The notes beneath the pieces were generated by a model, which saw only the letters and a program-made list of their open reading frames with translations, was not told the DNA's origin and searched no databases. Below, piece by piece: positions 42,067 through 49,777 of a stretch of DNA of 64,000 nt. Both the position numbers and the translations under genes were made by a program. Source of the DNA: Streptomyces sp. NBC_01016. Its GTDB lineage: Bacteria; Actinomycetota; Actinomycetes; Streptomycetales; Streptomycetaceae. The DNA lies in contig NZ_JAPEOQ010000001.1 of the NCBI RefSeq assembly GCF_026341035.1, positions 4,092,001 through 4,156,000 of the forward strand. Direction: 5' to 3'. How positions within the stretch are numbered: the stretch's first letter is position 1; each line of letters begins with the position of its first letter.

Positions 42067-43742
42067 GCGGACTCCTCAGGAACGACGATCAGGGTGGGGG
42101 CGGGAGTGGTCAGGGCGGTGCTCAGCAGCTTCGCGAGCTCCTCGGGGGAGTTGGCCGTCGCGCCGTGTCCTCCGTAGGCGCGGGCGAGGGCGGGCAGGTC
42201 CACGCGCGCGTGGTCGACCGCGAGCGGTGCGTCGCCGCGGGCGTTCATCTCGTCGCGGATCTCGCCGTAGCCGGAGTTGTCGAACACCACGACGGCGAGC
42301 GGTTGTTGGAGCGCGGCGGCCGTGGCCAGTTCCTGGATCGAGAACTGCAGGCCCCCGTCGCCGCTGAGCGCCACCACCTGGCGGTCCGGGCAGGCGGCCT
42401 TCGCACCGACCGCCGCGGGCAGGGCGTAGCCGAGCGTGCCGAACCCGGTGGGGTGCAGATAGCGGGCGCGCGGCCCCAGGGTGAGGTGCGGCAGGGCCCC
42501 GTAATAGCAGCACTGGGCGCTGTCCGAGGTGACGACGGCGTCCGGGGCGAGGACGCCGCGGATCGCCTCCAGGTAGGGCAGCCAGTGGGCGTCGCGGGGG
42601 CGGGATTCGCTGTCGCGGGCCGCCTTGAGGGTGGCGGTTTCGGTGTGGGCGGCGGTTTCGGTTGGGGTGCCGGTGGTGCGCGGTGTGGTGGCCGCGGTTC
42701 CTGTGACGAGCGCATCCAGCGTGGCGGCCGCGTCGCCGACCAGGGGGACGTCCGCCGGGACACCCGCGTACATCTGCGCCGGGTCGAAATCCACACGGAT
42801 CAACTGCCCCTGGAAGGGCAGGGGTTCGGCGGTCCAGATGTCGGACTCGGCCAGCTCCGTGCCGACGGCCAGGACCACGTCACGGGTCGTGAGCCACTCC
42901 TGGACCGCCGTGCTGTGCAGGGACACGCCGAGGGAGAGCGGATGCTCCTCGTCGACGATCGCCTTGCCGTTCGCCGTGGTGGCCACCGGCGCCGCCAACT
43001 GCTCGGCCAGGGCAAGGCATTGGGTCGCCGCGCCGCGGGCTCCGCCCCCGAGGACGAGGGCCGGGCGCTCCGCGTGGGCAAGGAGCGCGGCGGCCTCCTC
43101 GACGCGTGCGGCGTCGGGGACGCGCGGCGCGGCCGGGGGAGCGGTGCGGGCCGGGCCCGCGGGCTCCGTCGCCTCCAGGAGGTCGAGCGGGATCTCGATG
43201 TGCGCCGGGCGCGGCCGCTCCGAGCGGAACAGCGTGAACGCCCGCGCCACCGCCGCACCGATCTCCGCCACCGACGAGACCCGGTGGCTGAAGGCGGCCA
43301 CATTCCGCAACGCCTCGCTCTGGCTGCGCATTTCGTGCAGCAGGCCCGTCGACTGGCGCGGGTGGCGCAGCGGCATGCCCGGCGAGATCACCAGCAGCGG
43401 CACACTGTCCGAGTAGGCCTGACCGACGGCCGCCGCGATGTTCAGGAGCGCGGGCCCCGTGGTGGTGATCGCCACACCGGGCGTGCCCGTCACGCGCGCG
43501 TATGCGTCCGCCGCGTATCCCGCGCCCTGTTCGTGGCGCGGCGCGACGTGTGCGACACCGTAGGCCGTCAAGTGGCGGTAGATCTCCAGGTTGTGGGTGC
43601 CCGGGATGCCGAAGGCCTGGGTGACGCCGTGGGTGGCCAGGGCGCGGACGAGCGCTTCGCCGCCGGTGAGGTGGGTGCGGTCTGGGGGCGGCGGCTCGGG
43701 ACTGTGACGCGTAACTGCGGCGGATTCGTGGACAGACGTCAC
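42063..43742 (-). CDS. Thiamin-diphosphate enzyme, acetolactate-synthase-like
   Basis: 559 residues with the three domains of the acetolactate synthase/benzoylformate decarboxylase superfamily. The cofactor-activating Glu is in PRHEQGAGYAADAYARVTG, and the ThDP/Mg motif starts GDGGLQFSIQELATAAAL and ends at FDNSGYGEI. Acting after an amino-acid dehydrogenase, a 2-oxo-acid decarboxylase or carboligase role is plausible. A low-complexity Thr/Ala/Glu insert lies near residue 360. GTG 43742 overlaps the acyl-CoA dehydrogenase stop; the stop overlaps the next ATG. Confidence 0.85.
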   Translation of the reverse strand: MTSVHESAAVTRHSPEPPPPDRTHLTGGEALVRALATHGVTQAFGIPGTHNLEIYRHLTAYGVAHVAPRHEQGAGYAADAYARVTGTPGVAITTTGPALLNIAAAVGQAYSDSVPLLVISPGMPLRHPRQSTGLLHEMRSQSEALRNVAAFSHRVSSVAEIGAAVARAFTLFRSERPRPAHIEIPLDLLEATEPAGPARTAPPAAPRVPDAARVEEAAALLAHAERPALVLGGGARGAATQCLALAEQLAAPVATTANGKAIVDEEHPLSLGVSLHSTAVQEWLTTRDVVLAVGTELAESDIWTAEPLPFQGQLIRVDFDPAQMYAGVPADVPLVGDAAATLDALVTGTAATTPRTTGTPTETAAHTETATLKAARDSESRPRDAHWLPYLEAIRGVLAPDAVVTSDSAQCCYYGALPHLTLGPRARYLHPTGFGTLGYALPAAVGAKAACPDRQVVALSGDGGLQFSIQELATAAALQQPLAVVVFDNSGYGEIRDEMNARGDAPLAVDHARVDLPALARAYGGHGATANSPEELAKLLSTALTTPAPTLIVVPEESA

Positions 43743-44896
43743 AGTGACCTCGCAATGATCAGGCGCATGATGTCGGAGGTGCCCTCTTCGATCTCCTCCA
43801 ACTTGGCGTCGCGCATCCACTGTTCGACCGGGAACTCGCGCGAGTAGCCCCAGCCGCCCAGCGTCTGCACGGCCGCCCAGGTGCAGTACGCGGCCGTCTC
43901 CGACGCGGTGAGCTTGGCCATGGCCGCCTCCGTGGTGGCGGACAGGCCCGCGTCCAGGCGGCGGGCCGCGCGCCACGTCATCAGGCGCGATTGCTCGATG
44001 CGGGTGCGCATGTCGGCGAGGCGGAACGCGACCGCCTGGTGCTCGATGACGGGCTTGCCGAACTGTTCGCGCGTGCGCGCGTAGTCGCGTGCGTACTCGT
44101 AGGCGGCGCGGGCGACACCGGTGGCGGCGGCGCCCAGGACGGCGCGTGAGATGTCGAAGGTGCGCATCAGGCCGATGAAGCCCTGGCCCTCGTCGCCGAG
44201 CCGGTTCTCCTCGGGGACGAACGCGTCGGAGAGGAAGATCTCCCTGCAGACGATGGCGCGTTGACCCATCTTGCGCATCGGCTCGCCGAAGGTGACACCT
44301 TCGGTGTCCTTGTGCAGCAGGAAGGCGGTCACGCCGCGCGAGCGCTGCATCGGGTCCGTCTTGGCGAACACCACGTAGCGGTCGGCCTCGCCCGCGTTCG
44401 AGATCCAGGCCTTCTGGCCGTTGAGCAGGTAGCCGCCCTCGGTGCGGCGGGCTGTTGTGGTGATCGACGCGGCGTCCGAGCCTGCGCCCGGTTCGGTGGT
44501 CGCCAGCGACGTCATCGGGGTGTCGGGTCCTGCGAGCGGCGTGAGCCAGGTGCGCTGCTGCTCCTCGGTGCCGAGGGCGAGCACAGGATCGGCGAAGAAG
44601 CCGTTGGAGCAGAGCAGGTTGCCGATGCCCAGGTCGCCGACGCACAGCTCCTCCTGTACGAGGACCTGTGTGAACACGTCGGTGAAGCCGCCTCCGCCGA
44701 ACTCCTCGGGGAGCATGAACCCGGTGATGCCGACCTTGGCCGCCTTGCGCCACAGGTCCCAGGGCGTCTCGACGTCGGCCTCGTCGACGGCACGCGCGCG
44801 TGGCCGGATCTCCTCGGCCGCGAACGTCCGGGCGAGCTCGACGACGGCGTGCTGTTCGGGGGTGAGCGGGACCAGTTCGGTGGGGAGTTCCGACAC
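43739..44896 (-). CDS. Acyl-CoA dehydrogenase family protein
   Basis: 385-residue FAD flavoprotein. MTSLATTEPGAGSDAASI is the FAD/substrate loop; the C-terminal RDAKLEEIEEGTSDIMRLII holds the usual catalytic Glu position (EEGT). Oxidises an acyl-CoA to the enoyl-CoA. GTG start; first gene of the four-gene operon, preceded by two TACTGA-N8-TCAGT motifs and a set of 13-base repeats. With the downstream synthetase it suggests that an amino-acid-derived acyl-CoA is degraded here. Confidence 0.9.
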   Translation of the reverse strand: MSELPTELVPLTPEQHAVVELARTFAAEEIRPRARAVDEADVETPWDLWRKAAKVGITGFMLPEEFGGGGFTDVFTQVLVQEELCVGDLGIGNLLCSNGFFADPVLALGTEEQQRTWLTPLAGPDTPMTSLATTEPGAGSDAASITTTARRTEGGYLLNGQKAWISNAGEADRYVVFAKTDPMQRSRGVTAFLLHKDTEGVTFGEPMRKMGQRAIVCREIFLSDAFVPEENRLGDEGQGFIGLMRTFDISRAVLGAAATGVARAAYEYARDYARTREQFGKPVIEHQAVAFRLADMRTRIEQSRLMTWRAARRLDAGLSATTEAAMAKLTASETAAYCTWAAVQTLGGWGYSREFPVEQWMRDAKLEEIEEGTSDIMRLIIARSL

Positions 44897-44918
44897 GGTG
44901 CCTCCAGACGGTCCATGT

Positions 44919-44970
44919 GGCTTACTGAGCGGCTTTACTGAACGGCTTCACTGAACAGATTTACTGAATC
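44919..44970. repeat. Four short tandem repeats upstream of the catabolic operon
   Basis: Near-identical units of about 13 bases: GGCTTACTGAGC, GGCTTTACTGAAC, GGCTTCACTGAAC and AGATTTACTGAATC. Each contains an ACTGA half-site like the operator arms; the last runs into the operator at 44962. Confidence 0.6.
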
Positions 44971-44981
44971 GTCGGTCAGTA
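44962..44981. promoter_or_regulatory. TACTGA-N8-TCAGTA operator, catabolic operon site 1
   Basis: Perfect 6-base inverted arms TACTGA and TCAGTA separated by 8 bases, 66 bases upstream of the acyl-CoA dehydrogenase start. Confidence 0.65.
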
Positions 44982-45016
44982 TCTGGAGTCTACGAGAGTG
45001 CTGTCAATCGAACTGG

Positions 45017-45035
45017 TACTGAATGAAGGATCAGT
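45017..45035. promoter_or_regulatory. TACTGA-N8-TCAGT operator, catabolic operon site 2
   Basis: TACTGAATGAAGGATCAGT, same arms and spacing as the sites at 36963 and 44962; 121 bases from the operon start and 137 from the divergent MBL-fold gene. Confidence 0.55.
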
Positions 45036-45171
45036 TTGTGGGAGGGCAGGTGGGGACGGTGGGCGAGGGGCGTCGGTCACATGTCCCGGGGGCGGGCACA
45101 CAGGAGGCGCTCAGCGCGTTGTCAGTGGTGCCGCACATAATGGGAAACCTGATCGATCAATGGGAGGCGCC

Positions 45172-46359
45172 GTGTCACGTTCGCTGACGTCACGTTCTCT
45201 GACTTCCGGGCTGCGCTCGCTCCAGCCCGATGCCTTTGGCGCCGAACCCACAGGGGCGCGGCTGGACCGGATCCGCCGGTCCCCGAACTTCGCGGACGGG
45301 TCCTTCCAGAACCCGGAGGGCGCGCGCATCCGGCCCGACGGCTCGATGCTCGAGTTCGCGAAGAATTACTTCCGTAAGGAGGAGCGCGCCCGCCGGGCCC
45401 CCACGGGCACCGTGCCGGTGCACGCCACCACCGTCGCCGACCTGGCGAAGCCGCCGGTGAGCGGGCTGCGGATCACATGGATGGGCCACTCCAGCGTCCT
45501 CGCCGAGATAGATGGGGTGCGGGTGCTGTTCGACCCGGTGTGGGGCGAGCGCTGTTCACCGTTCGCCTTCGCGGGGCCCAAGCGGCTGCACCCGGCGCCG
45601 CTGCCGCTCGCCGCGCTGGGGCCGGTCGACGTGGTGGTGATCTCCCACGATCACTACGACCACCTGGACATGTCCACCATCAAGGCGCTCGCCCACACGG
45701 ACACCGTGTTCGCGGTGCCGCTCGGCGTCGGCGCGCACCTGGAGCACTGGGGCGTGCCCGCGGACCGGCTGCGCGAGCTGGACTGGCACGAGTCGACGAA
45801 GGTCGCCGGGGTGACGCTGACCGCCACCCCCGCCCGCCACTTCTGCGGCCGCGGCCTGCGCAACACGCAGCACACCCTGTGGGCGTCCTGGGTGGTCGCC
45901 GGGTCCGAGCACAGCGTCTTCCACAGTGGCGACACCGGTTATTTCGCGGGCTTCAAGGACATCGGTGCCGAGCACGGACCGTTCGACGTGACGATGATCC
46001 AGATCGGCGCGTACTCGGAGTACTGGCCCGACATCCACATGACCCCGGAGGAGGGCATGCGCGCCCACCTCGACCTGCAGGGCGGGCCCGCGGCCGGGCC
46101 GATGCTGCCGATCCACTGGGGGACGTTCAACCTCGCGCCGCACGCCTGGACCGAGCCCGGTGAGGGGACCGTCACCGCGGCTCGCCGGTCCGCCGCCCGT
46201 ATCGTGCTGCCGCGCCCCGGCGAGCCCTTCGAGCCGGGCGCCGAGGCGCTGCCCACGGAGCAGTGGTGGCGTCCGGTCGCGGCGGTGCCGCAGGGCGGGT
46301 GGCCGGTGGCCGGGCCCGTGGCGGGGGCGGACGACACGGAGATCGTGGTCGCCGGGTAG
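45172..46359 (+). CDS. MBL-fold metallo-hydrolase, NAPE-PLD-like
   Basis: 395 residues. The metallo-beta-lactamase metal motif is SHDHYDHLD (HxHxDH, about residue 161), with later ligands in ARHFCGRG, HSGDTGYF and LPIHWGTF. The pattern matches N-acyl-phosphatidylethanolamine phospholipase D-like proteins (UlaG/RomA group), implying a phosphodiesterase or lipid hydrolase. GTG 45172 follows GGGAGG at 45162-45167. Divergent from the catabolic operon and may share its operators. Confidence 0.88.
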   Translation: MSRSLTSRSLTSGLRSLQPDAFGAEPTGARLDRIRRSPNFADGSFQNPEGARIRPDGSMLEFAKNYFRKEERARRAPTGTVPVHATTVADLAKPPVSGLRITWMGHSSVLAEIDGVRVLFDPVWGERCSPFAFAGPKRLHPAPLPLAALGPVDVVVISHDHYDHLDMSTIKALAHTDTVFAVPLGVGAHLEHWGVPADRLRELDWHESTKVAGVTLTATPARHFCGRGLRNTQHTLWASWVVAGSEHSVFHSGDTGYFAGFKDIGAEHGPFDVTMIQIGAYSEYWPDIHMTPEEGMRAHLDLQGGPAAGPMLPIHWGTFNLAPHAWTEPGEGTVTAARRSAARIVLPRPGEPFEPGAEALPTEQWWRPVAAVPQGGWPVAGPVAGADDTEIVVAG

Positions 46360-46446
46360 GCGGTAGGTAGTAGGCGGTGGGCGGCTGGGGTCGGTCGGGC
46401 GCCGGGTGAGTCGGCTGCGGGTTGCGATTCCGCGCGCCGTTGCGGC

Positions 46447-47166
46447 TTACGCCGTGCGCCGGGCCCGCAGGACCGTGTCCCGGTGGTGGTGTGTGCCGGG
46501 CGGGGCCGGGGCGGTGCGCGGGCGGGTCTCGTTGACCTGGATCTTCCAGGTGCGGTCGCCCTCGGCGTCGAGGAGTACGGCGATGTCGTCGGCCCAGTAG
46601 TAGTCGGCGGGGTCGAATTCGGCGGTCGCCTCAGTGTGCTCCGTCAGGTCCGCCAGGGCGTGCGTGGTGAAGAGCAGCGTTCCGCCGGGTGCGACGGCGT
46701 CGACGAGCCCGCGCAGCGCCGGCAGCCCCGCGCTGCGCAACAGCGGGAAGTACTGGAGGGTCACCAGGTCGAAGGCGCCCGCGGGCGGCGGCGTGACGGC
46801 CAGATCGGCCTGCGCCCAGGAGACCCGGCCCGCCACGTCGGCGCCGGCCGCGGCCGCGCGGCGCAGGGCGACCTCGGAGACGTCGACCGCCGTGACCTGC
46901 CAGCCGCGCCGGGCCAGCCAGAGCGCGTCGCCGCCCTCGCCGCAGCCGACGTCGAGCGCCTGGCCGGGCGGCAGATCGGCGGCCTCGTCCACGAGCACAC
47001 CGTTCGGGTTGCCGCTGAAGAGCTGGTCGCGGCTGCGGTACCGCTCGTCCCACTCCTGAGCGGTGTCCGACTGGGGGATGTCCGACTGGGGGATGTCCGG
47101 CTGATGGGTGTCGTACCGGTCGGTGTTCGACTGAGGTGTGTCGTACTGGGCGATGTCGTTGTCCAT
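46447..47166 (-). CDS. Class I SAM-dependent methyltransferase
   Basis: 239 residues. SAM motif I ALDVGCGEGGDALWLARRGW, motif II VTAVDVSEVAL, and a tellurite-resistance/TehB-like C-terminus. Residues 5-35 are a repetitive Asp/Pro/Gln/Ser leader (PDIPQSDIPQSDTAQ) encoded by 15-base tandem repeats (47065-47109). ATG 47166 chosen. Divergent from the XRE regulator that IS copy 2 truncated. Confidence 0.85.
   Translation of the reverse strand: MDNDIAQYDTPQSNTDRYDTHQPDIPQSDIPQSDTAQEWDERYRSRDQLFSGNPNGVLVDEAADLPPGQALDVGCGEGGDALWLARRGWQVTAVDVSEVALRRAAAAGADVAGRVSWAQADLAVTPPPAGAFDLVTLQYFPLLRSAGLPALRGLVDAVAPGGTLLFTTHALADLTEHTEATAEFDPADYYWADDIAVLLDAEGDRTWKIQVNETRPRTAPAPPGTHHHRDTVLRARRTA
47065..47109 (-). 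repeat. 15-base tandem repeats in the methyltransferase 5' end
   Basis: GTCCGACTGGGGGAT at 47065-47079 and 47080-47094, with a diverged third unit at 47095-47109; in frame. Confidence 0.7.
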
Positions 47167-47249
47167 GGCGTCCGGTCCTGTCTCTCGTCCGTTCGACGGT
47201 GACCCCGTCGACGCCAAGGTCGCGCCACGCGTGCGTACGGGCAAACTTC

Positions 47250-47266
47250 TTTGCGGAAAACGCAAA
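47250..47266. promoter_or_regulatory. Inverted repeat upstream of the truncated XRE gene
   Basis: TTTGCG-GAAAA-CGCAAA, 20 bases before the ATG at 47286; probable autoregulatory operator shared with the divergent methyltransferase. Confidence 0.5.
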
Positions 47267-47285
47267 ACGCGGGCACGGTGGACGG

Positions 47286-47648
47286 ATGAGCGACGACGTC
47301 GACGGGGTGCTGGCCGGGGTCGGCCCGAGGCTGCGTGAGCTGCGCAAGCGCCGCGGCGCCACCCTGACAGCCCTGTCGGAGGCCACCGGAATCCCGATCA
47401 GCACCCTGTCCCGTCTCGAATCCGGGCACCGCAAGCCGGGGCTCGAACTGCTGCTGCCGCTGGCCAGGGCCCACCAGGTGTCGATCGACGAACTGGTCGG
47501 CGCCCCGGCCGACCTCGACCCGCGCGTGCACCCGCAGCCGATCACGCGTAATGGCGTGACGATCGTGCCGCTGACCCGCAAGCCCGGCGGCCTTCAGGCG
47601 TTCAAGCAGATCCTGCCCGCGGGCCTCACCGACGGCCGGGAGCCTTAA
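47286..47648 (+). pseudogene. XRE family regulator truncated by IS copy 2
   Basis: 120 residues remain. The HTH domain is complete (about residues 12-66: LRELRKRRGATLTALSEATG, ISTLSRLESGHRKPG), but the C-terminal cupin expected from relatives such as the protein at 27728 is lost: the frame ends in a TAA formed at the IS junction (47646-47648). The missing 3' part is not found beyond the IS. The remaining DNA-binding domain could still bind DNA without ligand control. Confidence 0.8.
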
Positions 47649-48532
47649 AGGCTCTAACAAAAGCTGCTGATCATGAGTGTTTCGGTCTGTCTGTCCGTAG
47701 GTCTGGTCATGGGAGAGCGTCAGTCGCGGCCATGGATCGTGTCGGACGAACTGTGGTCGATGATCGAGCCGTTGCTGCCGAAGCCGGGCCCGAAGAAGGT
47801 CGAGGGCAGACCACGGGTCCCGGACCGGCAGGCACTGTGCGGGATCCTCTTTGTGCTGCACACCGGCATCCAATGGGAGTACCTGCCCCAGGAGTTGGGC
47901 TTCGGCTCGGGCATGACCTGCTGGCGCCGGCTGGCCGCCTGGAACGAGGCGGGGGTGTGGGACGAACTGCACCTGGTGCTGCTGAAGAAGCTACGGTCGG
48001 CGGGCAAGCTGGACTGGTCCCGGGCGGTGATCGATTCCTCGCACGTGCGGGCCGCTCGGCGGGGCCCAAAAGTGGGCCGAGCCCGGTCGACCGCGCGCGG
48101 CCGGGCAGCAAGCACCACGTGCTCACCGACGGCCAGGGCATCCCGCTCGCCGTATCGCTGACCGGCGGCAACCGCAACGACGTCACTCAACTCCTGCCCC
48201 TGCTCGACAAGGTCCCCGCCGTGGCAGGCACGGTCGGACGGCCACGCAAGCGGCCGGACCTGTTGTTCGCTGACCGCGGCTACGACCACGACATCTACCG
48301 GCGCCAGGTACGACAGCGCGGCATCCGCCCGGTCATTGCCGAACGCGGTCAGCCGCACGGCACCGGACTGGGCACCTTCCGGTACGTGGTCGAGCGCACC
48401 ATCGCGTGGCTGCACGGCTTCCGTCGTCTCCGCATCCGCTGGGAGCGGCGTGACGACATCCATGAAGCCTTCCTCGGGCTGGCCGCCTGCCTGATCACTC
48501 ATCGGCACGTCCAACGCCTTTGTTAGCACCTC
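47648..48532 (+). mobile_element. IS5-family insertion sequence, copy 2 (885 bp)
   Basis: Same element as at 32163-33047 and in the same orientation, with no difference in any stretch compared. Flanks do not match as they do for copy 1: TTA on the left (47645-47647) but TAA on the right (48533-48535). The interrupted XRE gene does not continue on the right; the sequence there is the 3' flank of a leftward LuxR-type gene. This fits a deletion next to or between IS copies. Confidence 0.88.
47709..48526 (+). CDS. IS5-family transposase, made by -1 frameshifting (copy 2)
   Basis: Same as the copy-1 transposase: 272 residues predicted from two frames joined at C-CCA-AAA (48065-48071), with both catalytic aspartates and the glutamate. 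Apparently intact, so the element may still move. Confidence 0.88.
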
Positions 48533-48581
48533 TAAGGCGGTTCTCCTGCCACGACCCGTCCGTCGTACGTGCGGGGATCCC

Positions 48582-49577
48582 TCACAGCCACCCGTTGCGC
48601 TGCGCGTGCAGCGCGAGTTGAAAGCGGTTCGCGGCGCCGAGGCGGGCCATCAGGACCTGTAGGCGGCGGAAAAGGGTGCGTCGGCTCATGCCCAGTTCGC
48701 GGGCGATGGTCTCGTCGCTCGCGCCGCCCGCGAGGAGCCACAGCAGACGGCGGTCGGCGGGCGGCAGGCCGCCCGGGGCCGTGGTGCGGCCGTGGAACGG
48801 CAGGGCCTGGCGCCAGCACTGCTCGAACAGGGCCACCAGCGCGGACAGCAGCCCGCACGGCTGCACGACCAGCGTCGTGTGGTTCACGTCGGCCTCCTCG
48901 ATGGCCAGCGACACCAGGGCGTACGCGTCGTCGATGATCACGAGCTTGACCGGTACCGAGGGGAGCACCCTGGCCTGCTCGCCGGCGTTGATGCACGGCT
49001 CGATGGACTCCCGCAGGCGGCCCGGATGCTCCAGCGACTCACGTGAGTAGACGACCCGCTGGGTCACGCCGCGGGCGAGTGTCGCCAGCGCGTCGTCCGT
49101 GGACTCGGGCATGGGCGTGTACGGCGGGGACTCCAGCTGGCGGATCTGCTCGCGCGCGCTCGCCCAGGCCTGCCGCGTCCGGGGTCCGACGGCGTCGCCG
49201 GTGACGACCTCGACGAGCGTGTCCCGGTGGGTGGCGAGCCGTCGGCGGCGGAACGACTCGAAGGCGCCGCCGACGGCGACCCGCGACTCCTCCAGTTCCG
49301 CCGTCCGGTGCCGGGCGAGCACCTCCAGCGCGGCGGCCGGCGGCACCGGCGCCACCGGGTCCCCGTCCGGACCGGTGGCCACGGCGAGACCCGCGTCGAC
49401 GAGCGCGCCGTACGCCGCGGCCGGGTCGTCGGTCCGGTCCAGGCCCGCCGCCGCGGCGATCTCGTCCAGCGGAGCGGGAGCCAGGTCGAGCAGCGCCGGA
49501 TAGAGCCGGGCCGCCGCGTCGTCGAGGCCGAGCAGCCGGAGGGACGCACCGAGTTTCGCGTTGGTCATGAAGCGCAT
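48582..49577 (-). CDS. LuxR-type HTH regulator with TrmB-like N-terminus
   Basis: 331 residues. C-terminal LuxR/GerE-type HTH (DRRLLWLLAGGASDETIARE and MSRRTLFRRLQVLM), an N-terminal winged-helix-like part (LGLDDAAARLYPALLDLAPA, about residues 14-70), and a central region of unknown ligand. This architecture is common in Streptomyces, often near biosynthetic or peptidase genes. ATG 49577 chosen. Divergent from the aminopeptidase P-like gene. Its 3' flank is the right edge of IS copy 2. Confidence 0.85.
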   Translation of the reverse strand: MRFMTNAKLGASLRLLGLDDAAARLYPALLDLAPAPLDEIAAAAGLDRTDDPAAAYGALVDAGLAVATGPDGDPVAPVPPAAALEVLARHRTAELEESRVAVGGAFESFRRRRLATHRDTLVEVVTGDAVGPRTRQAWASAREQIRQLESPPYTPMPESTDDALATLARGVTQRVVYSRESLEHPGRLRESIEPCINAGEQARVLPSVPVKLVIIDDAYALVSLAIEEADVNHTTLVVQPCGLLSALVALFEQCWRQALPFHGRTTAPGGLPPADRRLLWLLAGGASDETIARELGMSRRTLFRRLQVLMARLGAANRFQLALHAQRNGWL

Positions 49578-49673
49578 TATCGGCTGCGTCCCGGGCTCGC
49601 GCGTGGCCGATCCGTGCCAGTGGCGCTGCTGGGCGCCGGAGGGCCGCCGAGTCGACTACGGTGCGCGAGGATC

Positions 49674-49745
49674 GCGGCCGACCGGCGGCGGGACACCGTG
49701 GCCGACCAGCCGCGGACCACCGCAGCCGACCAGCCGCGGCACACA
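49674..49745 (+). repeat. Three 24-base tandem repeats upstream of the aminopeptidase gene
   Basis: Units at 49674-49697, 49698-49721 and 49722-49745, each close to GYGGCCGACCAGCCGCGGAC followed by a short variable end. They lie between the divergent LuxR-type and peptidase genes. Confidence 0.7.
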
Positions 49746-49777
49746 CCCAGCACCCACAGGATTGGAAGGCGTACGTC

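Noticed and set aside
42063..44753. A single 896-residue fusion of the ThDP enzyme with an upstream domain
   Set aside because: The upstream part is the out-of-frame shadow of the acyl-CoA dehydrogenase gene; GTG 43742 with the usual 4-base overlap is the real start.
32163..48532. A composite transposon formed by the two IS copies
   Set aside because: The 14.6 kb between them holds ordinary chromosomal genes, there is no duplication outside the pair, and copy 2 has mismatched flanks.
47646..48535. Copy 2 as a simple insertion with a TAA target duplication
   Set aside because: TAA could be read on both sides if the left end is moved one base, but the XRE gene does not continue on the right, so simple insertion does not explain the site; copy 1 then would lack a duplication.
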